Shown here: piece by piece, positions 32,838 through 41,616 of the stretch | How positions within the stretch are numbered: position 1 is the stretch's first letter | Layout of the letters: the number at the start of each line of letters is the position of its first letter | Assembly (NCBI RefSeq): GCF_900094575.1 | Contig: NZ_FMAE01000001.1 | Span: 930,001 to 994,000, forward strand | DNA: 64,000 bases | DNA from: Bradyrhizobium yuanmingense | Lineage (GTDB): Bacteria > Pseudomonadota > Alphaproteobacteria > Rhizobiales > Xanthobacteraceae | Reading direction: 5' to 3' | Notes under the pieces: generated by a model | Databases searched by the model: none | What the model was told of the DNA's origin: nothing | The model's input: only the letters and a program-made list of their open reading frames with translations | Position numbers and translations under genes: made by a program

Positions 32838-33299
32838 TCAGGCTGCTTTCTTCTGCTCGATCTGCGTTGCCGCAGGAGCGCCGCCCGCGATCGGAATGCG
32901 ACGCGGCTTCATGGCTTCCGGAACCTCGCGGACGAGGTCGATGATCAGGAGCCCGTCCTGGAACGAGGCCTGCTTCACCTGGACATAGTCGGCGAGGTTG
33001 AACACGCGCCGGAACGGACGCGCGGCGATGCCCTGGTACAAATATTCCCGCGCGGCGGTCTCTGGCTTCCTGCCCTCGATGGTGAGCGCGTTCTGTTCGG
33101 CCATCACGGTGATGTCGCTGACGCCGAAGCCTGCCACCGCAAGGCTGATCCGGTAGTGGTCTTCGCCGGAACGCTCGATGTTGTAGGGGGGATAATTGTC
33201 CTCGGTCGCCTGGCGCAGCGTGCTGTCGACGAGGTCGGCCAGGTGGTCGAAGCCGATGGTGGAGCGCCACAGCGGCGCAAAGTCAAAGCTGGTCCTCAT
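32838..33299 (-). CDS. Small heat-shock protein Hsp20, first in operon
   Basis: A 153-residue Hsp20 of the bacterial class A type: FDFAPLWRSTIGFDHLADLVDS at the start, then YPPYNIERSGEDHYRISLAVAGFG, the GRK.....EYLYQGIA.RPFRR.F.LADYV block and a C-terminal extension with the IPI motif (PRRIPIAGG). AGGAGGA seven bases before the ATG is also the part of the leader trapped by the predicted thermometer. Being a different subclass from the next gene product, the two may form mixed oligomers or separate ones. Confidence 0.94.
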   Translation of the reverse strand: MRTSFDFAPLWRSTIGFDHLADLVDSTLRQATEDNYPPYNIERSGEDHYRISLAVAGFGVSDITVMAEQNALTIEGRKPETAAREYLYQGIAARPFRRVFNLADYVQVKQASFQDGLLIIDLVREVPEAMKPRRIPIAGGAPAATQIEQKKAA

Positions 33300-33427
33300 A
33301 ACCAAGTCCTCCTGAGAGCAAGATGGATACGAAGGAGCGCAAGGCGGGATTTCAGACGGGTCCGAAAGACCAACCCGGCGCCCGTGCCGGACCCGGTTGG
33401 CATCCGACACACCGCTCTCGCGGCGAA
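33300..33427 (-). promoter_or_regulatory. ROSE-type RNA thermometer
   Basis: The leader of the first hsp20 gene ends GCGCTCCTTCGTATCC, then a short link, then CTTGCTCTCAGGAGGA before the ATG. UUGCUC (33316-33321) can pair with GAGGA of the ribosome site across a 4-base loop with a bulged G, which is the ROSE hallmark (UYGCU opposite the ribosome site). Upstream a larger hairpin forms (CCAACCGGGTCCG / CGGACCCG). ROSE leaders of about this length precede small heat-shock genes in rhizobia. Confidence 0.82.
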
Positions 33428-33432
33428 AAACG

Positions 33433-33460
33433 ACTTAGAAAACCGCAAACCGGTTTCAAG
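33433..33460 (-). promoter_or_regulatory. RpoH-type heat-shock promoter
   Basis: On the minus strand CTTGAAA (33454-33460) and CTAAGT (33433-33438) match the -35 and -10 elements of alphaproteobacterial RpoH promoters; 15 bases separate them. Transcription would begin near 33425 and produce the thermometer leader. Confidence 0.6.
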
Positions 33461-33609
33461 AGGGGCCAACGGATTTTTTTTCGACCCCATCGATGGTCCG
33501 CCGAGCCCGGACGCACTCGGCGGCAACGGCAAGGTAAAAAAGGGGTTAAATGGGCGGGTCGAGGGTAAGGCCAGGTTGCCTCCGCGCGTCTGGCCCCGGG
33601 GCAACGCGC

Positions 33610-35172
33610 ATGACGAACCAGGCGGCAGCACACCGCAGACCAGGGACCCGACCGCGTCCGGCCGGTCGCACGGCCGGCGCGATTGCCCTGCTGGCCGCCG
33701 CAACCACCTTTGCGGCGCAGGCCGACGACATTGCCATCTCGCCTGCCGGGCTAAAGACGCTCGGAACGATCGATGCGCGCTTTCAATCCTACAACATCGA
33801 GATGGTGGAGGTGACCGGCGGACGGTTCTGGAAGCCTTATCCGCGAACCGCACGTGGCTTCGACGAACGGGATCGTTACAGCGCGCGGCCGCCGATCGAT
33901 CTTGCCAATGCGCGACTGCGCCTGCTCGCCGCCGCGTTGTCGCCGGCCTATCTGCGCGTGAGCGGCACCTGGGCCAATGCGACGTTCTTCGCCGAGACGC
34001 CGGGAGAGCCACCGCCGGGATTCAACACGGTGCTCAGCCGAGCGCAGTGGCGCGGCGTCGTGGAGTTCGCGCATGCCGTCGATGCGGAGATCGTCACCTC
34101 CTTTGCGATCAGTCCCGGCAGCCGCGATGACCACGGCATATGGAAGCCGGATCAGGCGCAGCATCTGGTCGACACCACGCGCGCTCTGGGTGGGCGCATC
34201 GCCGCCGCCGAATTCATGAACGAGCCGACGCTCGCAGCGACGGGCGGTGCACCGGCGGGCTATGACGCGGCCGCGTATGGCCGCGACTTCAAGGTCTTTC
34301 GCGAGTGGATGCGGCGCGCCGCACCGGAGACGCTGATCCTCGGTCCCGGCTCGGTCGGCGATGCACCATCGCCGTCCGGAGCGGGGCTCACCACGCGGGA
34401 CCTGCTTGCCGCATCCGGTCCCGGCGTCGATCGATTCTCCTATCACCATTACAACACGATCTCACCGCGCTGCGGCGGGCACGACGATCCGGCGCAGGCC
34501 CTCTCGGAGCAATGGCTGGCGCGCACGGATACGACACTCCGGACCTACCAGGCGCTGCGCAACGCATTCGAGCCGGGCAAGCCGATCTGGCTGACCGAGA
34601 CGGCTGATGCCGCCTGCGGCGGCGGCTTATGGGACCGGACTTTTCTGGACACGTTCCGCTATCTCGACCAGCTCGGACGCCTGGCGAAGGCCGGCGTCCA
34701 AGTGGTGATGCACAACACGCTGGCTGCCAGCGATTACGGCCTGCTCGACGAAACAACGTTCCGGCCGCGGCCGAGCTATTGGGCCGCGCTGCTCTGGCGC
34801 CGGCTGATGGGAACGATCGTGCTCGACGCAGGCAAACCTGCTGCGCGCGATCTCCATCTTTACGCGCATTGCCACCCAGCCACGACAGGCGCGGTGTCGC
34901 TGCTCGCAATCAACACCTCGCGCGGCACATCGCGCACGCTATCGCTGCCGGATTCCGCCGAGCGGTACACGCTGCACGCAGCGCAGTTGCAGGGTACGAT
35001 TGTGCAGTTGAACGGCAAGAGGCTCACGCTGACCCCTGAGGGCCAGCTGCCCCGGCTCGAGGCACGCGCAGCACCGCCGGGAGCAGTCAGGCTTGCGCCG
35101 ACGACCATCACCTTCCTGGTGTTTCCGAACGCTGCAAGTCCGGCTTGCTTGTCCCGACGCTCAGGATCTTAG
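33610..35172 (+). CDS. Secreted GH79-like (heparanase-type) glycoside hydrolase
   Basis: A 520-residue protein with an N-terminal export signal (Arg-rich, then TAGAIALLAAATTFAAQAD). The body resembles family GH79: an early FQSYNIEMVEVTGG, YLRVSGTWANATFF, the acid/base Glu in AAEFMNEPT, SYHHYNTISPRCG, the probable nucleophile in IWLTETADAACGGG, and YWAALLWRRLMGTIVLD, which is like the heparanase C-terminal region. It likely cleaves a uronic-acid glycoside outside the cytosol. I use ATG 33610; an earlier GTG-type frame opens at 33550. Its 3' end overlaps the convergent MFS gene by 12 bp. The 310 bp before it holds the hsp leader and promoter. Confidence 0.72.
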   Translation: MTNQAAAHRRPGTRPRPAGRTAGAIALLAAATTFAAQADDIAISPAGLKTLGTIDARFQSYNIEMVEVTGGRFWKPYPRTARGFDERDRYSARPPIDLANARLRLLAAALSPAYLRVSGTWANATFFAETPGEPPPGFNTVLSRAQWRGVVEFAHAVDAEIVTSFAISPGSRDDHGIWKPDQAQHLVDTTRALGGRIAAAEFMNEPTLAATGGAPAGYDAAAYGRDFKVFREWMRRAAPETLILGPGSVGDAPSPSGAGLTTRDLLAASGPGVDRFSYHHYNTISPRCGGHDDPAQALSEQWLARTDTTLRTYQALRNAFEPGKPIWLTETADAACGGGLWDRTFLDTFRYLDQLGRLAKAGVQVVMHNTLAASDYGLLDETTFRPRPSYWAALLWRRLMGTIVLDAGKPAARDLHLYAHCHPATTGAVSLLAINTSRGTSRTLSLPDSAERYTLHAAQLQGTIVQLNGKRLTLTPEGQLPRLEARAAPPGAVRLAPTTITFLVFPNAASPACLSRRSGS

Positions 35173-36462
35173 CGGGCCCCGCGCCGTCTCCGGCGCCAGC
35201 AGCGTCGCGACGATCGTGATGACCGACAGCGCGACGATGTAGACCGACACCGCCCAGTAGGAGCCGGCCCAAGCCAGCAGCGCAGCCGCGATCAGCGGCG
35301 AGAAGCCGCCGCTGAGCGCCGCCGCGACGTTGGCGCCGAGCGAGGCACCGCTGTAGCGCACCTGGGTGCGAAACAGCTCCGGCATGAACGCGGCCTTCGG
35401 CCCGAACAGCAGCGCATGGGTGAGCGTCATCGTGACGACGAGCGCAAGCGTGATCAGCGCCGGCTCCCTGGTATCGAGGAACCAGAACAGCGGAAACGCC
35501 AACGCCACCGAGAACACGCCGCCGGCCAGATACAGCGCCTTGCGTCCGAAGATGTCGGACAGCCAGCCGGCAAGCGGCAGCGTCGCGAACTCGACGATCG
35601 CGGCATAGACCACCGCATCCAGGATCACCTGCCGGGGCAGGCCGAGCTTGGTCGTCGCGTAAACCACCGTGAACACGGTGAGGAGATAAGCGAGCCCGAC
35701 CTCCGATACCGTGATGCCGATCGCGAGCAGAAAGCTGCGCCAGTCGCGGCGCAGCACTTCGAGGGCCGGCTGCGCCAGCACCTCCTTGCGCTCGACGATC
35801 TCCTTGAAGTGAGGCGTCTCGGCGAGCTTGAGCCGCACGATGAAGCCGACGCCGACCAGCAGAATGCTGATCAGGAACGGCACGCGCCAGCCCCAGCTGA
35901 GGAAGTCCGCCTCGGGCAGCTTCGTCATCAGGGCGAAGATGCCGGTGGAGGCGGCGACGCCGACGGGAAAGCCGACCTGCACCAGGCTGCCGTAGAAGCC
36001 GCGGCGATTGCCGGCGTGCTCGATCACCATCACGACCGCGCCGCTCCACTCGCCCCCGAGCCCGATGCCCTGAACGAAACGAAGGATCACGAGCAGGATC
36101 GGGGCCCAGACGCCGATCTGATCGTAGGTCGGCAGGCAGCCGATCAGGAAGGTGCCGAGCCCCATCGCGATCATGGTCGCAACCAGCATGGTCTTGCGGC
36201 CGAGCCGGTCGCCGTAATGCCCGATGATGGCGCCGCCGATCGGCCGCGCGACGAAACCGACCGCATAGGTCGAGAATGCCGCCAGCGTGCCGACAAAGGG
36301 ATCGAAGCTCGGGAAGAACAGCTTGTTGAAGACCAGCGCCGCCGCCGTGCCGTAGATCAGGAAATCGTACCACTCGATCGCGGTGCCGAGCGCACTCGCC
36401 CACACCACATGCGCCGTCGTCGATCTTTCCGCGGAAGCGGAGACCCCCGTTGCTGTCGTCAT
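35161..36462 (-). CDS. MFS metabolite/H+ symporter (MHS family)
   Basis: A 433-residue inner-membrane transporter with about 12 helices. The start TTAHVVWASALGTAIEWYDFLIYGTAAALVFNKLFFP, GFVARPIGGAIIGHYGDRLGRK and the later LRFVQGIGLGGEWSGAVVMVIEHA are signatures of the MHS group (ShiA, KgtP, ProP and similar). The substrate is probably an organic acid or osmolyte. I chose ATG 36460-36462; the open frame extends 19 codons further without conservation. No operon partner. Confidence 0.9.
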   Translation of the reverse strand: MTTATGVSASAERSTTAHVVWASALGTAIEWYDFLIYGTAAALVFNKLFFPSFDPFVGTLAAFSTYAVGFVARPIGGAIIGHYGDRLGRKTMLVATMIAMGLGTFLIGCLPTYDQIGVWAPILLVILRFVQGIGLGGEWSGAVVMVIEHAGNRRGFYGSLVQVGFPVGVAASTGIFALMTKLPEADFLSWGWRVPFLISILLVGVGFIVRLKLAETPHFKEIVERKEVLAQPALEVLRRDWRSFLLAIGITVSEVGLAYLLTVFTVVYATTKLGLPRQVILDAVVYAAIVEFATLPLAGWLSDIFGRKALYLAGGVFSVALAFPLFWFLDTREPALITLALVVTMTLTHALLFGPKAAFMPELFRTQVRYSGASLGANVAAALSGGFSPLIAAALLAWAGSYWAVSVYIVALSVITIVATLLAPETARGPLRS

Positions 36463-36580
36463 GCCCTGCCCTAAAAGGATTCCGGACGGCATCATGGCCA
36501 AACCTTGTGACGGCTGCAATCTGTGGAGGTGTTGCCTCCCACAGGATTACGGCGCGGGATTTGTGCGCAGGTCGCGCACC

Positions 36581-36673
36581 ACCCGTCATTGCGAGGAGCC
36601 CTTGCGACGAAGCAATCCAGACCGCCTCCGCGGAAAGACTCTGGATTGCTTCGCTTCGCTCGCAATGACGGGT
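36581..36673. repeat. Palindromic repeat (GCAATCCAG type)
   Basis: ACCCGTCATTGCGAG is mirrored by CTCGCAATGACGGGT, with inner arms GAAGCAATCCAG / CTGGATTGCTTC. It lies in the 366 bp between the divergent MFS and binding-protein genes; the rest of that space holds their promoters, which I cannot place exactly. Confidence 0.85.
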
Positions 36674-36828
36674 GTTGAGGCAGGAGCGCTCCTTAAGGGG
36701 CATCACCCGGCCATCGTGGAACCGGCCCGACAGCCGTTATTCGCCATTGACAAACTAATTCTCCATTATCTAATTTCCCTCCACAACGACCCTGCCGCAC
36801 CAAGCGGCCAAAAAGAGAGGAAACGATA

Positions 36829-38043
36829 ATGAGAGGGCTTCTGGCCTGCGCCGTGCTCGCGGCCATGACTTCGGCTGCCATGACCACAGGTGCCAGCGCG
36901 CAAGTGTCCGACGACGCGGTGCGGATCGGCGTGCTGACGGACCTGTCGAGCTGGGGCCGCGACAACTCTGGGCCGGGCTCGGTCGAGGCCGCAAAGATGG
37001 CCGTGGAGGAATTCGGGCCGACCGTGCTCGGCAAGCCGATCGAGATCATCAGCGCCGACCACCAGATGAAGACGGACGTCGGCGTTCAGATCGTCCGCGG
37101 CTGGTTCGACAACGGCAAGGTCGACGCCGTCGTCGACATCCCCAATTCCGGCATCGCGATCGCCGTGCACAACATGGTGCGCGAGCGCGGCAAAGTCGCC
37201 CTGCTCTCCGGCCCCGGCGCGAGCTCGCTGACCGACGAGCTGTGCAGCCCGAACACCGTACATTTCACCTACGACACCTATGCGCTCTCGAAGGTGACGG
37301 CTTCCGCCGTGATCAAGGAAGGCGGCAAGTCCTGGTACTTCATCACCGCGGATTATGCCTTCGGCCATCAACTCGAGAAGGACGCCACGCGCTTCGTCAA
37401 CGAGATGGGCGGCAAGGTGCTCGGCGGCGTCAGGCATCCGACCAACACCGCCGACTTCTCCTCCTTCGCGCTCCAGGCGCAGAGTTCGAAATCCGACGTG
37501 GTCGCCTTCGCCAACGCCGGCCAGGACACCGACAACGCCATCAAGCAGTCCGGCGAGTTCGGCCTCGTCCAGGGTGGACAGAAGCTGGTCGGCCTGTTGA
37601 TGTTCGACACCGACGTGCACGCGATCGGCCTGAAGGCCGCGCAGGGCACCTACATGACCACGGCGTCCTACTGGGCCATGGACGAGGCCACGCGCGCCTG
37701 GTCGAAGAAGTTCTACGAGCGCACCAAGGTGATGCCGACCATGATTCAGACCGGCGTCTACGGCGCGGTGCTGCACTATCTCAAGGCGATCAAGGCGGCC
37801 AGCACCGACGATTCCGCCAAGGCGATGGCGAAGATGCGCGAGCTGCCGATCGAGGATATCTTCGTCCATGGCGGCAAGTTGCGCGAGGACGGCCGCGTCA
37901 TCCGCGACATGTATCTCGCCAAGGTGAAGACCCCCGCGCAGTCCAAGGAGCCGTGGGATTATCTGGACATCGTCAAGACCGTGAAGGGCGATGACGCCTT
38001 CCGTCCGGTCTCCGAGTCCAAATGTCCGCTCCTGAAGAAGTGA
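36829..38043 (+). CDS. ABC transporter substrate-binding protein (Leu/Ile/Val type)
   Basis: A 404-residue periplasmic binding protein. The signal peptide is about residues 1-25 (LLACAVLAAMTSAAMTTGASAQ). Type-1 fold features of the LivK/branched-chain class: VRIGVLTDLSSWGRDNSGPGSVEAAKMAVEEFG and YFITADYAFGHQLEKDA. GAGAGGAAACGATA precedes the ATG. No permease or ATPase gene is near, so it would have to share another transporter or act as a sensor. The FAD dehydrogenase starts 9 bp after its stop. Confidence 0.88.
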   Translation: MRGLLACAVLAAMTSAAMTTGASAQVSDDAVRIGVLTDLSSWGRDNSGPGSVEAAKMAVEEFGPTVLGKPIEIISADHQMKTDVGVQIVRGWFDNGKVDAVVDIPNSGIAIAVHNMVRERGKVALLSGPGASSLTDELCSPNTVHFTYDTYALSKVTASAVIKEGGKSWYFITADYAFGHQLEKDATRFVNEMGGKVLGGVRHPTNTADFSSFALQAQSSKSDVVAFANAGQDTDNAIKQSGEFGLVQGGQKLVGLLMFDTDVHAIGLKAAQGTYMTTASYWAMDEATRAWSKKFYERTKVMPTMIQTGVYGAVLHYLKAIKAASTDDSAKAMAKMRELPIEDIFVHGGKLREDGRVIRDMYLAKVKTPAQSKEPWDYLDIVKTVKGDDAFRPVSESKCPLLKK

Positions 38044-38051
38044 GGCCCGAT

Positions 38052-39785
38052 ATGGCTGGCAACGAGCATGGCACCATGGAGACGTACGAGTGCGACGTGC
38101 TCGTGGCCGGATCGGGTTGCTCCGGCATATCGGCCGCGATCACCGCGCGTTATCGCGGGCTCGACGTGCTGATCGTCGAGAAGGAGCAGCGCTTCGGCGG
38201 CACCACCGCCCGCTCCGGCGGCTGGCTGTGGATTCCCGGCACGTCGCTGGCAAAGGCATATGGCATCGAGGAGACGCCGGAGCAGGCCCGCACGTATTTG
38301 CGGCATGAGGCGGGCAACAATTACGACGCAGCACGCGTCGATGCCTTTCTGAGCGCCGGCCCCGAGGCGGTCGATTTCTTCACCACCAAGACGGCGCTGC
38401 GCTTCGACATGCCGCTGGTGTTTCCCGATTATCACGCGGAAGCGCCCGGCGGTGCCCAGGGCGGCCGCTCCATGGTGACGCGCCCGTTCGACGGCCGCGA
38501 GCTCGGCATTCTCATCAAATCGCTCGGCATGCCGCTGCCCGAGCTCACCGTGTTCGGCATGATGTTGGGAAGCGGCAAGGAGATCATCCACTTCATGCGG
38601 GTGACGAAGTCGCTGACCTCGGCGGTCTATGTCGCGAAGCGCCTGACGCGGCATTTCATGGACGTGCTGCGCTATGGCCGCGGCATGACGCTCACCAACG
38701 GCAATGCGCTCGCAGGCCGCCTCGCAAAGTCAGCGCTCGACCTGAAGATTCCGATGTGGCTGTCCTCGCCGGTGCGCGAGCTGACGGTCGAGAACGGCGC
38801 CGTGACCGGCGCCATCGTCTCGCGCGAGGGACGCGAGGTGCGCGTTCGTGCACGACAGGGCGTTGTGCTCGCCTGCGGCGGCTTTCCGCATGACGTCGGG
38901 CGGCGCAGGAAGATGTTCCCGCATGCGCCGACCGGCGTTGAGCATTATTCGCCCGGGCCTACGGGCAATACCGGCGACGGCTTGCGCCTTGCAGAAGGCG
39001 CCGGCGGCCGCATCGAGGACCGCCTGCCGAACGCGGCGGCCTGGGTGCCGGTATCGCTGACCACGCGCAAGGACGGCTCCAAGGGAGTGATGCCGCACTT
39101 CATCGATCGCGCCAAGCCCGGCGTGATCGCGGTGATGCGCGACGGCAGGCGTTTCGCCAATGAGGGCAATTCCTATCACGACTTCGTCCAGGCCATGATC
39201 AAGGCCGCCAAGCCCGGCGAGGAGATCGCCGCATTTCTCGTCTGCGATCACAAGACGCTGCGGAAATACGGCCTCGGCTGCGTGCCGCCGTTTCCGATGC
39301 CGCTGGGTCATCATTTGAAGACCGGCTATCTCATGCGCGGCGACACGTTGGAAGCGCTGGCGGCGAAAGCCGGGATCGATTCCAAGGCGTTCGCCGAGAC
39401 GGTCAGGCAGTTCAATGAGACGGCGCCGCTGGGACGCGACGCCGCTTTCGGCAAGGGCTCGAAGGCCTATAACCGCTACCAGGGCGATGCGTTGCACGGC
39501 CCCAACCCCTGCGTCGCACCGATCGAGAACGGACCGTTCTACGCCATCAAGATGGTGATCGGCGATCTCGGCACCTATGCCGGCATCGTCACCGACGCGA
39601 ACGCACGGGCGCTCGATGCCGAAGGACGGGTGATTCCCGGTCTCTATGCCGCCGGCAACGACATGGCGAGCATCATGGGCGGCAATTATCCGGGCGCCGG
39701 CATCACGCTTGGGCCGGCGCTGACCTTCGGCTACATTGCCGGCAGACATCTTGCCGACAGCGCCGCCAAGCGCGACGCGGCGTAG
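38052..39785 (+). CDS. FAD-dependent oxidoreductase (fumarate reductase/3-ketosteroid dehydrogenase family)
   Basis: A 577-residue flavoprotein. The FAD Rossmann motif is CDVLVAGSGCSGISAAITARYRGLDVLIVEKEQRFGGTTARSGGWLWIPG; the C-terminus has IPGLYAAGNDMASIMGGNYPGAGITLGPALTFGYIAGRHLA, the usual FAD-binding end of this family. Family members dehydrogenate or reduce CC bonds of steroids, fumarate and related compounds; the substrate here is unknown. GAGG six bases before ATG 38052 supports this start; another ATG at 38022 would overlap the binding-protein gene by 22 bp. It is probably co-transcribed with that gene. Confidence 0.87.
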   Translation: MAGNEHGTMETYECDVLVAGSGCSGISAAITARYRGLDVLIVEKEQRFGGTTARSGGWLWIPGTSLAKAYGIEETPEQARTYLRHEAGNNYDAARVDAFLSAGPEAVDFFTTKTALRFDMPLVFPDYHAEAPGGAQGGRSMVTRPFDGRELGILIKSLGMPLPELTVFGMMLGSGKEIIHFMRVTKSLTSAVYVAKRLTRHFMDVLRYGRGMTLTNGNALAGRLAKSALDLKIPMWLSSPVRELTVENGAVTGAIVSREGREVRVRARQGVVLACGGFPHDVGRRRKMFPHAPTGVEHYSPGPTGNTGDGLRLAEGAGGRIEDRLPNAAAWVPVSLTTRKDGSKGVMPHFIDRAKPGVIAVMRDGRRFANEGNSYHDFVQAMIKAAKPGEEIAAFLVCDHKTLRKYGLGCVPPFPMPLGHHLKTGYLMRGDTLEALAAKAGIDSKAFAETVRQFNETAPLGRDAAFGKGSKAYNRYQGDALHGPNPCVAPIENGPFYAIKMVIGDLGTYAGIVTDANARALDAEGRVIPGLYAAGNDMASIMGGNYPGAGITLGPALTFGYIAGRHLADSAAKRDAA

Positions 39786-39833
39786 AGCATGATCCGGAAA
39801 AGTGTGCAGCGGTTTTCCGAAGAGACCATGCTC
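39785..39833. repeat. Short palindromic repeat (GAGCATG type)
   Basis: GAGCATG (39785-39791) pairs with CATGCTC (39827-39833), and CCGGAAAA with TTTTCC inside. The element matches a REP-like sequence common in Rhizobiales, and separates the dehydrogenase and IclR genes. Confidence 0.7.
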
Positions 39834-39862
39834 AAACAACGACCGAGGCGCATCGGAGGCGC

Positions 39863-40657
39863 ATGAAGAGAGAGAGCCGCGGCATTCAGTCGATCGAGGT
39901 CGGCGGCGAATTGCTCCGCGCGCTCGCCCGCAGCGGCGAGCCGATGATGCTGCGCGATCTCGCCCGCGAGGCCGGCATGACACCGGCCAAGGCGCATCCC
40001 TATCTCGCCAGCTTCTCCCGCATCGGCCTGATCGAGCAGGACGAGAGCACCGGCCGTTACGAGATCGGCGCGCTGGCGCTGGAGCTCGGCCTGATCAGCC
40101 TGCGCCGCCTCTCCGGCGTGCGCATCGCGCGGCCCAAGATCGCAGGCCTTGCGAGCCAGATCGGCCACGCCGTCTCGCTCGCGGTCTGGGGCACGCACGG
40201 CCCGACCGTGGTGCAGCTCGAAGAGCCGGCCCAGCCGGTGCACATCGTGATGCGCGTCGGCTCGGTGATGGCGCTGCTGGAGACCGCGACCGGCCGCGCG
40301 TTCGCAGCCTTCCTGCCGGAAAAGACGATCAGCGCCGCGCTCGATAGCGGCCTCGATCGCCATGGTGTCGGCTACAACCCGAAGCGCGCTGTGAAAGGCA
40401 CGAAGGTCGCCGAGATGCTGACCGAGGTGCGCAAGCACGGCCTCGCCCGTGCGCTCGGCGATCCCCTGCCTGGCGTCAACGCGTTCTCCGCGCCGGTGTT
40501 CGATCATTCCGGCCACGTCGCGCTGGTCATCACCGCGATGGGCCCGGAAGGCACTTTTGATGCCCGCTGGGACAGCCCGATCGCGCACGCGCTGCGCGAC
40601 TGCGCGGGGGGCATCTCGAAGCGGCTGGGTTACGGGTTGACGGTCGCGGCGGAGTGA
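39863..40657 (+). CDS. IclR family transcriptional regulator
   Basis: A 264-residue regulator. The N-terminal winged helix is at about 5-65 (GIQSIEVGGELLRALA, MMLRDLAREAGMTPAKAHPYLASFSRIGLIEQD), followed by the IclR effector domain (VSLAVWGTHGPTVVQLEEP, LLETATGRAFAAFLP, NAFSAPVFDHSGHVALVITAMG). GGAGG lies before the ATG. It is downstream of the binding protein and the dehydrogenase and in the same direction, so it may regulate them. Confidence 0.92.
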   Translation: MKRESRGIQSIEVGGELLRALARSGEPMMLRDLAREAGMTPAKAHPYLASFSRIGLIEQDESTGRYEIGALALELGLISLRRLSGVRIARPKIAGLASQIGHAVSLAVWGTHGPTVVQLEEPAQPVHIVMRVGSVMALLETATGRAFAAFLPEKTISAALDSGLDRHGVGYNPKRAVKGTKVAEMLTEVRKHGLARALGDPLPGVNAFSAPVFDHSGHVALVITAMGPEGTFDARWDSPIAHALRDCAGGISKRLGYGLTVAAE

Positions 40658-40684
40658 GGGCAGACTGCCCGCCTCACGACGACT

Positions 40685-40785
40685 GTCATTCCCCGCGAAG
40701 GCGGGGAATCCAGTACGCCGCGGCCCATCGATTCAATCACGACCGCCTCGGAATACTGGATCGCCCGGTCAAGCCGGGCGATGAC
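40685..40785. repeat. Palindromic repeat (GTCATTCC...GATGAC type)
   Basis: The element begins GTCATTCCCCGCG and ends GGGCGATGAC. Inner arms GAATCCAGTA and TACTGGATC are imperfect complements, and CGCGAAGGCGGGG / CCCGG..AAGCCGGG form smaller hairpins. It separates the convergent IclR and SDR genes. Confidence 0.65.
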
Positions 40786-40809
40786 AGCGAGAGTGGGGCG
40801 ACAACGCCC

Positions 40810-41589
40810 CTACTTCTCCTTCACCGGCACCGTGTAGTTCAGGACCAGTCGGCCGCCGTCCGGATAGATCGTCTGCCCAGTGATATAGGACGCATCGTCG
40901 CTGGCAAGGAAGGCCACGACGGAGGCCACCTCGCTCGGCTCGCCGCCGCGGCCCGCCGGCGTGCGCGACAGCACGGTCTTGCGCGCATCCTCGGACGTGT
41001 AGATCGCGGAAGCCACCATGTCGGTCAGGATCGTGCCCGGCCCGACCGCGACGACACGAATGTTGTGCGGGGCCAGCGCGACGGCGGCGACCGATGTCAG
41101 CTGCTTCATGCCGCCCTTGGACATGGCGTAGGTCGCCAGCGCCGGGATCGCCAGTAGCGCGTTCACCGAGGACATGTTGATGATGACCCCGCCGCCGCCT
41201 TGCGCGATCATTTGCCTCGCCGCCGCCTGCACGCCGAAGAACGCGCCCTTCAAATTGATGCCGATGATCTCGTCGAATTCCTGCTCGGTGATATCGAGGA
41301 TATCCCGGTTGCGGGCGACCCCGGCATTGTTGACCATGATGTCGAGCCGGCCGAACTCCTTCACCGCGGTCGCGACCAGCTGATCGACATCGGCACGCCT
41401 GGCGACGTTGCCCACGACGGTACGCAACGCATCCGGCCGCCCGAGCTCGGCGGCCGTCGCAGCCAAGCCTTCGGCATCGACGTCGGAGATGACGACCTTG
41501 ACGCCGTCGTCCAAAAATCTCTTCGCGCAGGCCTTGCCGATGCCGCGCGCCGCGCCGGTGATGGCGGCGACCTTGCCGGATAGTTTCAT
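40810..41589 (-). CDS. SDR family NAD(P)-dependent oxidoreductase
   Basis: A 259-residue classical short-chain dehydrogenase. The cofactor motif is ITGAARGIGKACA (about 10-22), with a D at the end of strand 2 (VVISDVDAEGL) that favours NAD. NNAGVA and the catalytic S (NMSSVNAL), Y and K (YAMSKGG) are present; the C-terminus has SYITGQTIYPDGGRL. It is last in the leftward four-gene operon, 27 bp after the racemase gene. It probably oxidises or reduces the product of the TPP enzyme or flavoprotein; this is inference. Confidence 0.92.
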   Translation of the reverse strand: MKLSGKVAAITGAARGIGKACAKRFLDDGVKVVISDVDAEGLAATAAELGRPDALRTVVGNVARRADVDQLVATAVKEFGRLDIMVNNAGVARNRDILDITEQEFDEIIGINLKGAFFGVQAAARQMIAQGGGGVIINMSSVNALLAIPALATYAMSKGGMKQLTSVAAVALAPHNIRVVAVGPGTILTDMVASAIYTSEDARKTVLSRTPAGRGGEPSEVASVVAFLASDDASYITGQTIYPDGGRLVLNYTVPVKEK

Positions 41590-41616
41590 GGGTTCACTCC
41601 TGGACTTGAGACAATC

